The notes below the pieces were generated by a model that saw only the letters and a list, made by a program, of their open reading frames with translations, was not told the DNA's origin and ran no database searches. From the NCBI RefSeq assembly GCF_042675965.1, contig NZ_JBHTKJ010000011.1, forward strand, positions 22,817 to 86,816: a stretch of 64,000 bases of DNA. Reading direction: 5' to 3'. Source of the DNA: Virgibacillus_R byunsanensis. Lineage in GTDB: Bacteria; Bacillota; Bacilli; Bacillales; Amphibacillaceae. Below are positions 42,026-51,621 of this stretch, piece by piece. The position numbers and the translations under genes were made by a program. Positions within the stretch are counted from its first letter, which is position 1. Each line of letters opens with the position of its first letter.

Positions 42026-42922
42026 TACATAGGTACGTTAAAAGGTGGAAAGCCTGGCAAAACCGTTGCCTTACGCGCGGATTTTGATGCGCTGCCAATC
42101 CAGGATGAAAAAGACGTAGACTATAAATCACGAGTCCCTGGTGTGATGCATGCTTGCGGTCACGATCTTCATACGGCAACACTTCTCGGTGTTGCCAAGG
42201 TGTTAAGTAGCGTGAAAGAGGATATCCCGGGTACGGTAGTTTTTGTGCATCAATTTACAGAAGATGCAACACCAGGTGGAGCAAAAACTATGATTGAAGA
42301 TGGCTGCCTGGATGGTGGGGATGTTATTTATGGTGCACATGTTATGTCAACAGAACCTTATGGAACAGTCGGTGTTAAAGAAGGCTATGCATCCTCAGGC
42401 CAGGATGACTTCAAAATTGTCATTCGTGGAAAAGGTGGACACGGATCGATGCCACATCTTACTGTTGATCCATTGGTAACAGGCAGTCAATTGGTCGTAA
42501 ATCTGCAACAAATCGTCAGTCGTCGCCTGGATCCACAACAGGCAGCAGCCGTGACGATCGGTTCATTTGTCAGTGGAGATGCAACAAATGTAATCCCAGA
42601 TACGGCTATCATTAAACGAACAGTTAGGACCTTTGATGAAGAGGCGCGAGCATTAATCGAGAAAGCAATGAAGCAAATTACGAAATCCACCTGTGAAGCT
42701 GCAGGAGCAGAAGTTGAATATGTCAAAGACTGTCCATCCATGTGGAATGATCCCGAAGAAACAAAAAGAGTGGAAAAAGTAGCAGCATCACTTTTCGACA
42801 AAAACAAAGTAACCCCAATGGGATCCATGATGGGAAGCGAGGACTTCTCCTTCTATCAACAAGAAATCCCAAGTGTGTACTTCATCGCCGGTGGAGGGAA
42901 CCCAGACATAAACGCAACCTAA
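42026..42922 (+). pseudogene. M20-family amidohydrolase truncated at both ends
   Basis: The frame begins inside the gene (GTLKGGKPGKTVALRADFDALPIQD) directly after the DUF3900 stop, so about 70-80 N-terminal residues with the start are missing. The metal-site motifs MHACGHDLHTA and GGHGSMPH and MGSEDFSFY remain. It then stops at GGGNPDINAT, about 45 residues early. An ATG at 42143 could still give a 259-residue piece, but without the first metal-binding part. A terminator follows directly. It is most likely a dead fragment captured between two intact units. Confidence 0.8.
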
Positions 42923-42949
42923 CCGTATCATAAATAGATGCGGTTTTTT
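42921..42949 (+). terminator. Terminator after the M20 fragment
   Basis: AACCGTATC pairs with GATGCGGTT (one wobble) across seven bases and runs into TTTTTT. The 270 bases that follow contain no gene. Confidence 0.8.
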
Positions 42950-43167
42950 CTAAGAACTCGTTTATAGGATACCTTGTTACTTTATTCTTAAATTTGTCTA
43001 TGGCATTGGTTTCGTTAAGCTTTGTTCCAAAATTCTCTAATGATTTACAATTGGATTTATTAGTTCTGTGGAACCAAAATATCGTAAAGACCTAGGTAGG
43101 GACTAAGTAATATTTTAACTTGTTGTTTTAGAATAAGTAACAACCAAAACTTCTATATATAAAGAAA

Positions 43168-43202
43168 AACACATTGAATCGGGTGATCCAGTGTGTTTTT
43201 TA
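43168..43202 (-). terminator. Terminator of the PAS-protein gene
   Basis: AAACACA and TGTGTTT arms plus an inner TTG/CAG pairing form a hairpin; on the minus strand it is followed by GTTTTTCTTT. Confidence 0.7.
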
Positions 43203-43228
43203 GGCCTCTCAAATTGAAAAGATATGTT

Positions 43229-43708
43229 TTATTCAGGCTTAACAGCTAAAAATTCACCAATAGTTTCAGGGGTGTGTTTACCTTCTTTTCCTTGGAAAAG
43301 GTCGATATTAACGGTCACATCCATACATCCAAGATATTTTCCGTTTTCATCACGGACTGCCATGAATTTTTGATAGATCTGTCCAGCTTCTTCGCCAGAG
43401 CGTTTTGGAAACCAAAACTCCCATTCGTCTCGTGCTCCTGAACGGAAATCATTCAACAACTTTTCAACGTGATGAGCCACTTTTGGGTGAAGCTCAAGTA
43501 CATGGCGACCAATTGCTTCTTTACGACGACCATGGACGCGGTTTGGATTATTTGAATACCAGCGGAAAATATCGTTAGCATCGCAAAAACCCATTTCAAA
43601 TGGTAAAAGATTGATAATTGAATCCAAAGTACTTGCTTTAATTGCACCAGTTTCAAAATTAATGACTGCTTCAGGACTAATTAATTCAGCCAATTTATTT
43701 TCAGACAT
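43229..43708 (-). CDS. Stand-alone PAS domain protein (DUF438-like), FNR-type promoter
   Basis: A 159-residue single PAS domain (LPFEMGFCDANDIFRWYSN, GRHVLELHPKVAHHVEKLL, FMAVRDENGKYLGCMDVTVNI). This is the PAS found at the end of DUF438 proteins, here alone. The histidines in the ELHPKVAHHVE part could bind haem or metal, but that is inference. The start ATG at 43708 has GGAGAG upstream. The promoter region has a perfect TGTGA-N6-TCACA site placed as a class II FNR activator site, so expression is probably anaerobic. Confidence 0.82.
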   Translation of the reverse strand: MSENKLAELISPEAVINFETGAIKASTLDSIINLLPFEMGFCDANDIFRWYSNNPNRVHGRRKEAIGRHVLELHPKVAHHVEKLLNDFRSGARDEWEFWFPKRSGEEAGQIYQKFMAVRDENGKYLGCMDVTVNIDLFQGKEGKHTPETIGEFLAVKPE

Positions 43709-43807
43709 TTATATCTCTCCTTTATGCAATCTCTCTTTATGAAAAGAATATAATAGTACAAATATTGATGATAAAATTCTCTACTATTAGTGATTATTAC
43801 TAACCTC

Positions 43808-43857
43808 ATGAATAATGATAGCATTATTCATGCTAACGGACTGTGATTTATCTCACA
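43808..43857 (-). promoter_or_regulatory. FNR-type activated promoter with overlapping palindrome
   Basis: TGTGATTTATCTCACA at 43842-43857 is a perfect FNR/CRP consensus. On the minus strand a -10 box TATCAT lies at 43820-43815, which puts the FNR centre about 41.5 bases before the start point. The palindrome ATGAATAATG-ATAG-CATTATTCAT (43808-43831) covers the -10 box and start point, as a repressor site would. Confidence 0.7.
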
Positions 43858-44228
43858 AAATTGTCTTTAGGTCAGGCACATGCTCTAAAGTAGAATAAGA
43901 ATTGCTTAAACAACCGATTTCATTGCTGCGTAGTACAACGATACTATGCAATAGAAAAATGAAATTAAACAATCAGGCGCTTATGTTGAAGGTGAAAAAT
44001 CATCCTTAACTTTTGTAACTGTGACGATTAAATAGCTGTAAAGACAATGAACACTAAAAAAGGTTCATCTAGCTATCTTTTTTATTTCCCACTTATTGTA
44101 GGGAATGACAGAGCCGTTGTCTAAGTAGTATAATATAAACGTATACCTACCTATATTAGAAGGTTAACCTATACATTAAAATGAACAACATTATTGATAA
44201 ACTATAAAAAAAGACAAGGATGACATAA
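43858..44228. other. 371-base intergenic region before hsdM
   Basis: No protein frame is supported. It contains an imperfect palindrome GCGTAGTacaacgatACTATGC near 43927-43950, the hsd promoter (44105-44134) and a small perfect palindrome AGGTTAACCT at 44160-44169, about 60 bases before the hsdM start. Confidence 0.5.
44105..44134 (+). promoter_or_regulatory. Promoter of the hsdMSR operon
   Basis: ATGACA at 44105-44110 and TATAAT at 44129-44134, 18 bases apart, form a good sigma-A promoter about 95 bases before hsdM. Confidence 0.6.
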
Positions 44229-45749
44229 ATGGGAACAGCAAATATTGGATATGAAGAGAAGTTGTGGCAAATGGCAGACAAGCTGCGTGGAAGTATGGAT
44301 TCTTCGGAGTACAAACATGTGGTGCTGGGTTTGTTGTTTTTAAAATACGTATCAGATGCGTTTGAAGAAAAATATGTGGAACTTGAAAATGATGAATATG
44401 CAGATCCTGAAGATCAAGATGAGTATTTGGCGGAAAATATTTTCTGGGTGCCTAAGGAAGCACGTTGGGCACATATTAAAGAAAATGCCAAGCAGCCTAA
44501 CATTGGTCAAGTCATTGATGATGCAATGATTGCAATTGAAAAAAACAATGAATCGTTACGCGGCGTTCTGCCGAAAGACTATGCACGTCAGGCACTGGAT
44601 AAGACTCGTTTAGGAGAAACCATTGATCTATTTTCGTTTAAAGTTGGCGATGCTGAGAGTCGTTCCCAGGATGTTCTAGGTCGCGTTTATGAATATTTCC
44701 TAAGTAAATTTGCAAGTGCGGAAGGGAAAAATGGCGGGGAATTTTACACGCCGAATTCCGTTGTTAAATTACTGGTTGAAATGCTGGAACCGTATAAAGG
44801 TAGAGTGTATGATCCTTGCTGTGGTTCTGGTGGTATGTTTGTTCAAAGTGAAAAATTCGTGGATGAGCATCAAGGACGACTTGGGGATATTGCTGTTTAT
44901 GGACAGGAATTCAATGCCACAACTTGGAAGCTTTGTAAGATGAACTTAGCGATTCGCGGAATTGATGGAAATATTGGTGAGTTTAATGCTGATACATTCC
45001 ATAATGACTTACATAAAGGATTAAAAGCGGACTATATATTAGCTAATCCACCGTTTAATGTTAGCGACTGGGGTGGGGACAAGCTCCGTGAAGATGTGCG
45101 CTGGCAATTTGGGACACCGCCAGTTGGAAATGCGAACTATGCATGGATTCAACACATGGTATCAAAACTTGCCCCATCAGGAACAGCTGGCTTTGTTTTG
45201 GCAAATGGATCCATGTCTACGAGTACTTCATCAGAATTGGAAATCCGTAAAAATTTAATCGAGAATGACATGGTGGAATGTATTGTTACTCTGCCAGGCC
45301 AGTTGTTTTATTCTACACAAATTCCTGTTTGTTTATGGTTTTTAACAAAAAGTAAAGCTAAAAATGGAAAACGCGAACGTAGCGGAGAAATTTTATTTAT
45401 CGATGCACGAAAAGAAGGATTTATGGCTGACCGCACACATAAAGAATTAGCAGCAAAAGATATAAAGAAAGTAGCGGACTCCTATCATGCATGGCGTGGT
45501 ACGAATGATAATACGTATGAAGATGTTGCCGGTTTCTGTAAAGCAGCGAAAACAGAAGAAGTTCGTGAACATGAATATATTTTAACCCCAGGTCGTTATG
45601 TAGGGTTGGAAGCACTAGAGGAAGATAGCGAACCATTTGAAGATAAGATGGAACGAATAACTTCTGAATTAGGGGAACAATTTGCTAAGTCGAAAAAGCT
45701 GGAAGATGAGATCCGCCATGCGCTGAGGGGGATTGGGTATGGAGTGTAG
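44229..45749 (+). CDS. hsdM: Type I restriction-modification methyltransferase subunit
   Basis: A 506-residue HsdM. The N-terminal helical domain (ADKLRGSMDSSEYKHVVLGL) is followed by an adenine-N6 methyltransferase domain with SAM motif VYDPCCGSGGMF and catalytic NPPF in ILANPPFNVSDW. With HsdS it methylates adenines in the recognition sequence. The ribosome site AAGGATG lies six bases before the ATG. hsdS overlaps its end by 11 bases. Confidence 0.96.
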   Translation: MGTANIGYEEKLWQMADKLRGSMDSSEYKHVVLGLLFLKYVSDAFEEKYVELENDEYADPEDQDEYLAENIFWVPKEARWAHIKENAKQPNIGQVIDDAMIAIEKNNESLRGVLPKDYARQALDKTRLGETIDLFSFKVGDAESRSQDVLGRVYEYFLSKFASAEGKNGGEFYTPNSVVKLLVEMLEPYKGRVYDPCCGSGGMFVQSEKFVDEHQGRLGDIAVYGQEFNATTWKLCKMNLAIRGIDGNIGEFNADTFHNDLHKGLKADYILANPPFNVSDWGGDKLREDVRWQFGTPPVGNANYAWIQHMVSKLAPSGTAGFVLANGSMSTSTSSELEIRKNLIENDMVECIVTLPGQLFYSTQIPVCLWFLTKSKAKNGKRERSGEILFIDARKEGFMADRTHKELAAKDIKKVADSYHAWRGTNDNTYEDVAGFCKAAKTEEVREHEYILTPGRYVGLEALEEDSEPFEDKMERITSELGEQFAKSKKLEDEIRHALRGIGYGV

Positions 45750-47094
45750 TGAACGGAACACAGCTAAGCTGAAAGAAATGACTTTAAAAATTGGTAGTGG
45801 TTCTACGCCAAGAGGTGGTAAAAAATCTTATTTAAGCAGTGGAGAAATTAGTTTAATTCGTAGCCAAAATATATACAATCATCATTTCGAACAGAATGGG
45901 TTAGCTTATATTTCAGAGGGACAAGCTGCCAAACTGAAGAATGTTACTGTTCAGGAAAATGATATTTTAATCAATATAACTGGAGATTCTATTGCAAGAA
46001 ACATGATAATTAGTTCAGAGTTTTTACCTGCTAGGGTAAACCAACATGTTTCTATTATAAGATGTGATGACGAAAAATTAGATCCGTTCTATTTATCTGC
46101 TGTATTAACATCGAGAAGAATGCAGGATTATTTAATATCACTTGGGCAAATCGGTGGGACCAGGGCAGCATTAACTAAAAAAATGTTAGAGGAACTCGAA
46201 GTTCCTGTTATTAATATTGATCAACAACGATTAATAGGAAAACTTTTAAGTAAATTGAATACTAAAATCAATACTAACAACGAAATAATCTCCAACCTAG
46301 AACAACTAGCTCAAACCTTATTCAACCATTGGTTTTTCGATTTTGAATTTCCGAATGAAAACGGTGAACCATACCAATCCAGTGGGGGAAAGATGGTGGA
46401 AAGTGAACTTGGGATGATGCCTGATGGTTGGAGTGTTGATTCTCTTTCATATTATATGCACGAAACAATCAGCGGTGAGTGGGGTAAAGAAGCCCCGCAA
46501 AAAAATCATCAGTATATGGTTAATGTGATAAGAGGAGCTGATATTCCAGAATTAAGGTTAGGTAAAGATGGGAAGGCTCCTAAAAGATATATTCTTGAAA
46601 AGAACTTTGACAAAAAATCACTTTCAGTTGGAGATGTGTTAATAGAGGTTTCTGGAGGTAGTCCAACTCAATCGACTGGGCGTACACTTTTAGTAGACGA
46701 AATTCTTTTAGAAAAATATGATAACAAGGCTGTATCGACAAATTTTTGTAGAGTACTTCGACCTTTGAAAAGTTACTTCGGTACCTTTATACATTTGTTA
46801 TTACTTCAGATGTATCAAAAAGATCTGTTTTTCCAGTTAGAAAATGGTACAACAGGGATAAAAAACCTAGATGTTAGTAATCTGGTGGAGAAACATAAAG
46901 TCATTCTACCAAGCAATGATGTGGTCAAGGAGTTTTCAGATTTAGCTAACGATTTATTAACAATGATTCAACAAAAAGGTGATGAAAATAGAAAGATCAA
47001 AAAACTTCGTGACACTCTCCTCCCAAAACTTCTCTCGGGAGAGCTTGAATTACCTATGGATAGTGAGGTGACAGATGATGTATCAATTTCATGA
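45739..47094 (+). CDS. hsdS: Type I restriction-modification specificity subunit
   Basis: A 452-residue HsdS with two target-recognition domains (about residues 10-180 and 215-410) and the two conserved helical spacers (INTNNEIISNLEQLAQTLFNHWF in the middle, given as landmark NLEQLAQTLFNHWFFDFE, and KIKKLRDTLLPKLLSGEL at the end). Each domain reads one half of a bipartite target. ATG 45739 is preferred to TTG 45733. It overlaps hsdR by 20 bases. Both domains look full length, so the system should be active. Confidence 0.94.
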   Translation: MECSERNTAKLKEMTLKIGSGSTPRGGKKSYLSSGEISLIRSQNIYNHHFEQNGLAYISEGQAAKLKNVTVQENDILINITGDSIARNMIISSEFLPARVNQHVSIIRCDDEKLDPFYLSAVLTSRRMQDYLISLGQIGGTRAALTKKMLEELEVPVINIDQQRLIGKLLSKLNTKINTNNEIISNLEQLAQTLFNHWFFDFEFPNENGEPYQSSGGKMVESELGMMPDGWSVDSLSYYMHETISGEWGKEAPQKNHQYMVNVIRGADIPELRLGKDGKAPKRYILEKNFDKKSLSVGDVLIEVSGGSPTQSTGRTLLVDEILLEKYDNKAVSTNFCRVLRPLKSYFGTFIHLLLLQMYQKDLFFQLENGTTGIKNLDVSNLVEKHKVILPSNDVVKEFSDLANDLLTMIQQKGDENRKIKKLRDTLLPKLLSGELELPMDSEVTDDVSIS

Positions 47095-50000
47095 GGATGA
47101 TCTTGAACAGGCGACACTGGAGTGGCTGGAAGCGAATGGATATCAAATTGTAAACGGTCCTGATATTGCATCAGATGGGCCTTCTCCTGAACGGGATAGC
47201 TACCAGGATGTCGTTCTTACGGGGCGTCTTGAGGATGCGTTGTTACGGATCAATCCAGATGCAGGTTTACAAGCTGTTGAGGAAGCGGCTAAAAAGGTAG
47301 AAATTGCACAGTCACCGAACTTACTTGTTAATAATCGCGGGTTTCATAAATTCATTACGGATGGTATTGATGTAGAAGTCCGTACTGCTGAAGGACGGAA
47401 CACCGTTAAAAAACTGTGGTTGTTTGATTTTGAAAAGCCAGAGAGCAATGATTTTCTAGCGGTAAATCAATTTACGGTGATTGAGGGAACATCTAACAAA
47501 CGACCAGATGTGGTAGTTTTCGTAAATGGTCTTCCATTAGTTGTTTTTGAGCTGAAAAGTTCAACCGATGAACGGGTGGGAATTAGTGAGGGATACCAGC
47601 AGCTCCAGACTTATAAGAGTTCGATTCCATCCTTGTTCCACTTTAATGCTTTTATGGTGACAAGTGATGGACTTAATGCTCGTGCTGGTTCGTTAACTGC
47701 TGATGAGGAACGTTTTATGATGTGGCGCACGACGGATGGGAAATCCATCGCACCGACTACTGTTCCACAATTGGAAGTACTCATAAATGGCATGTTCAAA
47801 CCTGCTATTTTACTGGACATTATTCGCCATTTTATTTTGTTCCAAACCGATGGGGAGAAAACAGTCAAAATATTATCTGCCTACCACCAATATCATGCTG
47901 TCAACAAAGCGATGGAGCAAGCAAAGCGTGCTGTTTCTGACACGGGCGATGGCAAGATTGGTGTTATTTGGCATACACAAGGATCAGGTAAAAGCCTTTC
48001 CATGGTGTTTTATACCGGAAAGCTTGTACTAGGAATGAATAATCCTACTATTGTAGTGCTGACTGACCGGAATGATTTGGATGATCAACTTTATAATACG
48101 TTCTCCATATCCGCAGATCTCTTGCGGCAATCACCAAAACAAGCAACCTCACGTAGCGAACTGCGTGAGCTTTTAGCCGTTGAATCAGGTGGCATCATCT
48201 TTACTACGATGCAAAAGTTTGCCCCTGAAGAAGGCGTAACAACAATGGATGCGCTGACAACACGACGTAATGTGATTGTTATGGCAGATGAGGCTCACCG
48301 TTCTCAATATGGTTTCCAAGCACAAGTCCAGCAAACAACAGATGATGTCCAAACAAAGTATGGATATGCGAAATACTTACGTGATGCACTGCCCAACGCG
48401 TCATTTGTCGGCTTTACTGGAACACCAGTTGAGTCAACCGACAAAAACACGCCTGCTGTTTTTGGGAATTATATCGATGTGTATGACATGACACAGGCTG
48501 TAGAAGATGGATCAACGGTTAAGATTTATTATGAAAGCCGGATCATTAAACTAGATCTTCCGAAAACGATTGATCTCGATGAAGAATATGATGAAATTAC
48601 CGAATTCCAGGAAGACTCTCAACGAGAAAAGCTGAAATCCAAATGGTCTCGCTTAGAAGCGTTAGCTGGCTCGGAACAGCGGTTAAAGAAACTAGCGAAA
48701 GATGTCGTAACACATTTTGAAAGTCGTCAGGAAGCGATGTTTGGAAAAGGGATGATTGTCGCAATGTCCCGTCGAATCGCGATTGACTTATATAAGGAGA
48801 TTATTAAGCTGCGACCAGAGTGGCATTCGGATGACGATAAAAAAGGAGTAATCAAAATTGTCATGACCGGTTCATCAAGTGACCCAGTGGAGTGGCAACC
48901 ATTTATCGGAAATAAGAAGCGTCGTGAAGATTTGTCGCGACGTATGAAAGATAATGATGATGAATTAAAGCTCGTCATTGTGCGTGATATGTGGCTTACC
49001 GGTTTTGATGTCCCGTCCATGAGTACGATGTATGTGGATAAGCCAATGAAGGGCCATAACTTGATGCAGGCCATCGCTCGTGTGAATCGTGTTTTCCGAG
49101 ATAAGCCAGGTGGGCTAATTGTTGACTATATAGGAATTGCTGATAGTTTGAAGGAAGCATTAAAACAATATACCGATAAAGATAAAGAAAATGCAGGTAT
49201 AGATACTGCACTTGCTGTCGATTTGATGCTAGAGAAGTTTGAAGTGATTCAGGATATGTTATATAAACATGATTACAGTCATTTCCATTCCGACAAACCG
49301 AGTGAACGCATGCAAGCCATTATCCAAACAGTGGACTTTGTTATTAGCTTAGGAGAAGAAGAAAAGAAACGATTTTTGCGTGTTGTAACAGAGTTATCCA
49401 AAGCATTTGCATTATGTTCAACCGAAGAAGAAGCGCAGGATCTAAATGCTGAAATTGGCTTTTTCAAAGCAGTGAAGACAGGAATTATCAAGCTGATTCC
49501 TGAAGAAGGTGAGACAAGAACACCAACACAACTGGACGCACAGATTAATCAGCTGATTTCCAAATCGGTTATTTCAGACGAGGTTGTAGATATTTACAGT
49601 TCATTAGGATTAGACAATCCGGATATTTCAATATTATCTGATCAATTTTTAGATGAAGTAAAAGCAATACCACACAAAAATGTCGCCGTGGAACTGCTTA
49701 ATCGATTGCTTGAAGGTAAAGTAAAGAACGTGCAACGAACTAATTTAGTACAAGCTAAAAAATTCACCGATATGTTGAATAACGCAATCAATAAATACAA
49801 TAAGCGCGCTATCGAAACATCAAAGGTAATTGAGGAATTAATCGAGCTCGCAAAAGAAATGAATGCATCCTATACAAGAGGCGAAGAATCAGGGTTAATT
49901 AAAGAAGAGGTAGCATTTTATGATGCACTAGCATCCCACGAAACAGCGGAAGAAGTAATGGGTGATGACATCCTAAAAGCGATTGCCCATGAATTATCCA

Positions 50001-50179
50001 AAGCAATCAAAGCAAACATGAGCATCGACTGGAATCTTCGTGAATCAGCTCGTGCGAAAATGCGTATTACCGTAAGAAGGCTGTTAAAGAAGTATGGCTA
50101 TCCACCAGATTTGCAGAAGATGGCTGTAGAGACCGTGGTCAAGCAGGCTGAATTGATGGCGGGTAATGAGTCTGTATAA
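47075..50179 (+). CDS. hsdR: Type I restriction endonuclease subunit
   Basis: A 1034-residue HsdR. The N-terminal nuclease domain has the PD-(D/E)xK residues in RPDVVVFVNGLPLVVFELKSS (landmarks PDVVVF and FELKSS). The motor domain has Walker A WHTQGSGKS, Walker B DEAHRSQ, motif III GFTGTP, and motif VI MQAIARVNRVF. A helical C-terminal domain binds the methylase. The HsdR complex moves DNA with ATP and cuts far from the unmodified site. No frameshift is visible. Confidence 0.96.
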   Translation: MMYQFHEDDLEQATLEWLEANGYQIVNGPDIASDGPSPERDSYQDVVLTGRLEDALLRINPDAGLQAVEEAAKKVEIAQSPNLLVNNRGFHKFITDGIDVEVRTAEGRNTVKKLWLFDFEKPESNDFLAVNQFTVIEGTSNKRPDVVVFVNGLPLVVFELKSSTDERVGISEGYQQLQTYKSSIPSLFHFNAFMVTSDGLNARAGSLTADEERFMMWRTTDGKSIAPTTVPQLEVLINGMFKPAILLDIIRHFILFQTDGEKTVKILSAYHQYHAVNKAMEQAKRAVSDTGDGKIGVIWHTQGSGKSLSMVFYTGKLVLGMNNPTIVVLTDRNDLDDQLYNTFSISADLLRQSPKQATSRSELRELLAVESGGIIFTTMQKFAPEEGVTTMDALTTRRNVIVMADEAHRSQYGFQAQVQQTTDDVQTKYGYAKYLRDALPNASFVGFTGTPVESTDKNTPAVFGNYIDVYDMTQAVEDGSTVKIYYESRIIKLDLPKTIDLDEEYDEITEFQEDSQREKLKSKWSRLEALAGSEQRLKKLAKDVVTHFESRQEAMFGKGMIVAMSRRIAIDLYKEIIKLRPEWHSDDDKKGVIKIVMTGSSSDPVEWQPFIGNKKRREDLSRRMKDNDDELKLVIVRDMWLTGFDVPSMSTMYVDKPMKGHNLMQAIARVNRVFRDKPGGLIVDYIGIADSLKEALKQYTDKDKENAGIDTALAVDLMLEKFEVIQDMLYKHDYSHFHSDKPSERMQAIIQTVDFVISLGEEEKKRFLRVVTELSKAFALCSTEEEAQDLNAEIGFFKAVKTGIIKLIPEEGETRTPTQLDAQINQLISKSVISDEVVDIYSSLGLDNPDISILSDQFLDEVKAIPHKNVAVELLNRLLEGKVKNVQRTNLVQAKKFTDMLNNAINKYNKRAIETSKVIEELIELAKEMNASYTRGEESGLIKEEVAFYDALASHETAEEVMGDDILKAIAHELSKAIKANMSIDWNLRESARAKMRITVRRLLKKYGYPPDLQKMAVETVVKQAELMAGNESV

Positions 50180-50199
50180 TAGAGTTAAGCATACAAGCC

Positions 50200-50262
50200 G
50201 CTGGTGTGTAATTACGCCCCTTATTTCAATGAGGGGGTATGAATGCCAGGGTCTTTTTTTGC
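50200..50262 (+). terminator. Probable terminator of hsdR
   Basis: A long imperfect hairpin with CTGG/CCAG at the base and CCCCTTA/TGAGGGG at the top is followed by GGTCTTTTTTTG. Confidence 0.6.
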
Positions 50263-50311
50263 GATAGAAACTATTCTAGTGAAACTCAAAAAACCAGCAA
50301 ATACAAAATAA

Positions 50312-50563
50312 AACAATGGTCATGTTATCTTTAGAATTTCTATTAGGGATAAATATTTTCAAGAAATTAATAAACTGATCCATTTTGCAAAGATAAATGG
50401 TGTAACTAAAGAGTTTTTAACATTTGTACCAATTAAAGAGAGGAAATTTGGAGAAATGATAAAGAAATCTTTAGAAGGAATAGTAATAAAACTCACATCG
50501 AGAGGAAATAATCGTTACAAGTTAAAGGAGTGGTATACATGCAGAATGAAACAAATATCTTAA
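50312..50563 (+). pseudogene. Fragment resembling the end of an ATP-dependent ligase domain
   Basis: An open stretch of about 84 codons without a start codon ends at 50563. The part FLTFVPIKERKFGEM followed by LEGIVIKLTSRGNNRYKLK resembles nucleotidyltransferase motifs IV-V (EGIVIK with a lysine) of ATP-dependent polynucleotide ligases. The N-terminal part with the lysine-AMP motif is absent. The ligase identity is a weak guess; the fragment state is clear. Confidence 0.4.
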
Positions 50564-50649
50564 TCTACCAAACAGAAGAAGGGGCAACAAAAATAGATGA
50601 ACTATCGACGGCACTCCTGCTCTCGTACATAGCGACTACAATGGGTTAA
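50539..50649 (+). pseudogene. RhuM-family N-terminal fragment joined to foreign sequence
   Basis: A perfect ribosome site (TTAAAGGAG) and ATG at 50539 start a frame reading MQNETNILIYQTEEGATKID. This matches the first 20 residues of RhuM-family proteins, which often sit beside restriction-modification genes. The match ends at about 50600, where the sequence turns into an aminoglycoside phosphotransferase tail; the RhuM frame then stops at 50649. It is the stump left by a deletion. Confidence 0.6.
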
Positions 50650-50975
50650 ATGTATTGGTTTCTGAAAATAAAGGGCACTTTGAAGTAACTGGGATTATTG
50701 ACTGGGAATTCGCATTTGCTGGTCCAGTACATGTAGATATTGGCAACATGTTGCGGTATGAGAATATCCCTTATTTCACTGAATTTGAGCAGGCTTTTAT
50801 GGAAGGCTTACAGTCAAGCGGAATTGCTCTGCAACATGACTGGAAAAAGGTCGCGAAGTTAGTTGACTTAATTGCCTTGTGTGATCTGCTTAATAATAGT
50901 TATGGTGGAGTAAACCGGGTGAAAGACATTAAACACATAGTCACTCAAACGATTGAAAACTGGAAGGATTATTGA
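50607..50975 (+). pseudogene. C-terminal fragment of an APH-family phosphotransferase
   Basis: From about 50607 one frame reads GTPALVHSDYNGLNVLVSE, the catalytic HSDYN loop of aminoglycoside/homoserine-type phosphotransferases, and continues through the metal-binding TGIIDWEFAFAGP and DIGNMLR to the TGA at 50975. The N-terminal nucleotide-binding lobe is missing. A TTG at 50655 could start a 106-residue piece, but this lies after the catalytic loop. Confidence 0.75.
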
Positions 50976-50992
50976 ACGCAGGTGGTGGTAGT

Positions 50993-51499
50993 ATGAAAGT
51001 CATTTATGAAACAGAACGTCTACTTTTAAAAGTATTTGAGCATGTAGATCTAGATGATGCAAAACTCTTTTGGGGAAATGATGAGGTTATGGAATATTGC
51101 TCAGGAGCGACCCCTCATGAAGTTCTCCCTAAGGTGATAGATACATATGCTGCGTGTTATCAAGATAAAGGTTTATCTGTGTATGCAATCGTAAAAAAGA
51201 GTTCCGGGAAGGTAATTGGTGCAGCGGGATTTAATGTAGAAACGTCACTGGAAAAAGTGGAGCTGATTTGCCATTTTGCCAAGGATTCCTGGGGGAAAGG
51301 GTACGCTACAGAGACAACTAGAGCATGTTTGAACATCGCAAAAGCTAATGGAAATGTAAGAACGATATATGCCTCAGCAGATACACAGAACACTAATTCT
51401 TTGAAATTAGTAGAGAAACTCGGTTTTGAATATAAAGGAATGAAATGGTTTGACGACACGGAACAATATGAGCCTTACTATGAAATATCTTCAGGATAA
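50993..51499 (+). CDS. GNAT acetyltransferase, RimJ/RimL type
   Basis: A 168-residue N-acetyltransferase beginning with TERLLLKVFEHVDLDDA, with the acetyl-CoA site in KDSWGKGYATETTRA and the late NTNSLKLVEKLGFEYKG. ATG 50993 has AGGTGGTGG upstream; the longer frame begins at 50972 inside the APH remnant. It may acetylate protein N-termini or a small molecule. A strong terminator follows. Confidence 0.85.
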   Translation: MKVIYETERLLLKVFEHVDLDDAKLFWGNDEVMEYCSGATPHEVLPKVIDTYAACYQDKGLSVYAIVKKSSGKVIGAAGFNVETSLEKVELICHFAKDSWGKGYATETTRACLNIAKANGNVRTIYASADTQNTNSLKLVEKLGFEYKGMKWFDDTEQYEPYYEISSG

Positions 51500-51509
51500 T
51501 TATTTTCGT

Positions 51510-51548
51510 AAATTTTGGAGCTTTTTACATGTAAAAAGTTCCAAATTT
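51510..51548. terminator. Terminator of the GNAT gene
   Basis: AAATTTTGGAGCTTTTTAC and GTAAAAAGTTCCAAATTT are almost fully complementary with a very small loop. Confidence 0.65.
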
Positions 51549-51621
51549 CACGATTTGATAGAATAATTTTGTATCAGCTATAATAAAAAATGTAATCTGA
51601 CTAATCGGAGGTAAGAACCAT

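Noticed and set aside
42143..42922. Treating the M20 frame from ATG 42143 as an intact enzyme
   Set aside because: Coding similarity continues upstream of that ATG and the C-terminus is cut short, so the piece lacks parts needed for metal binding and folding.
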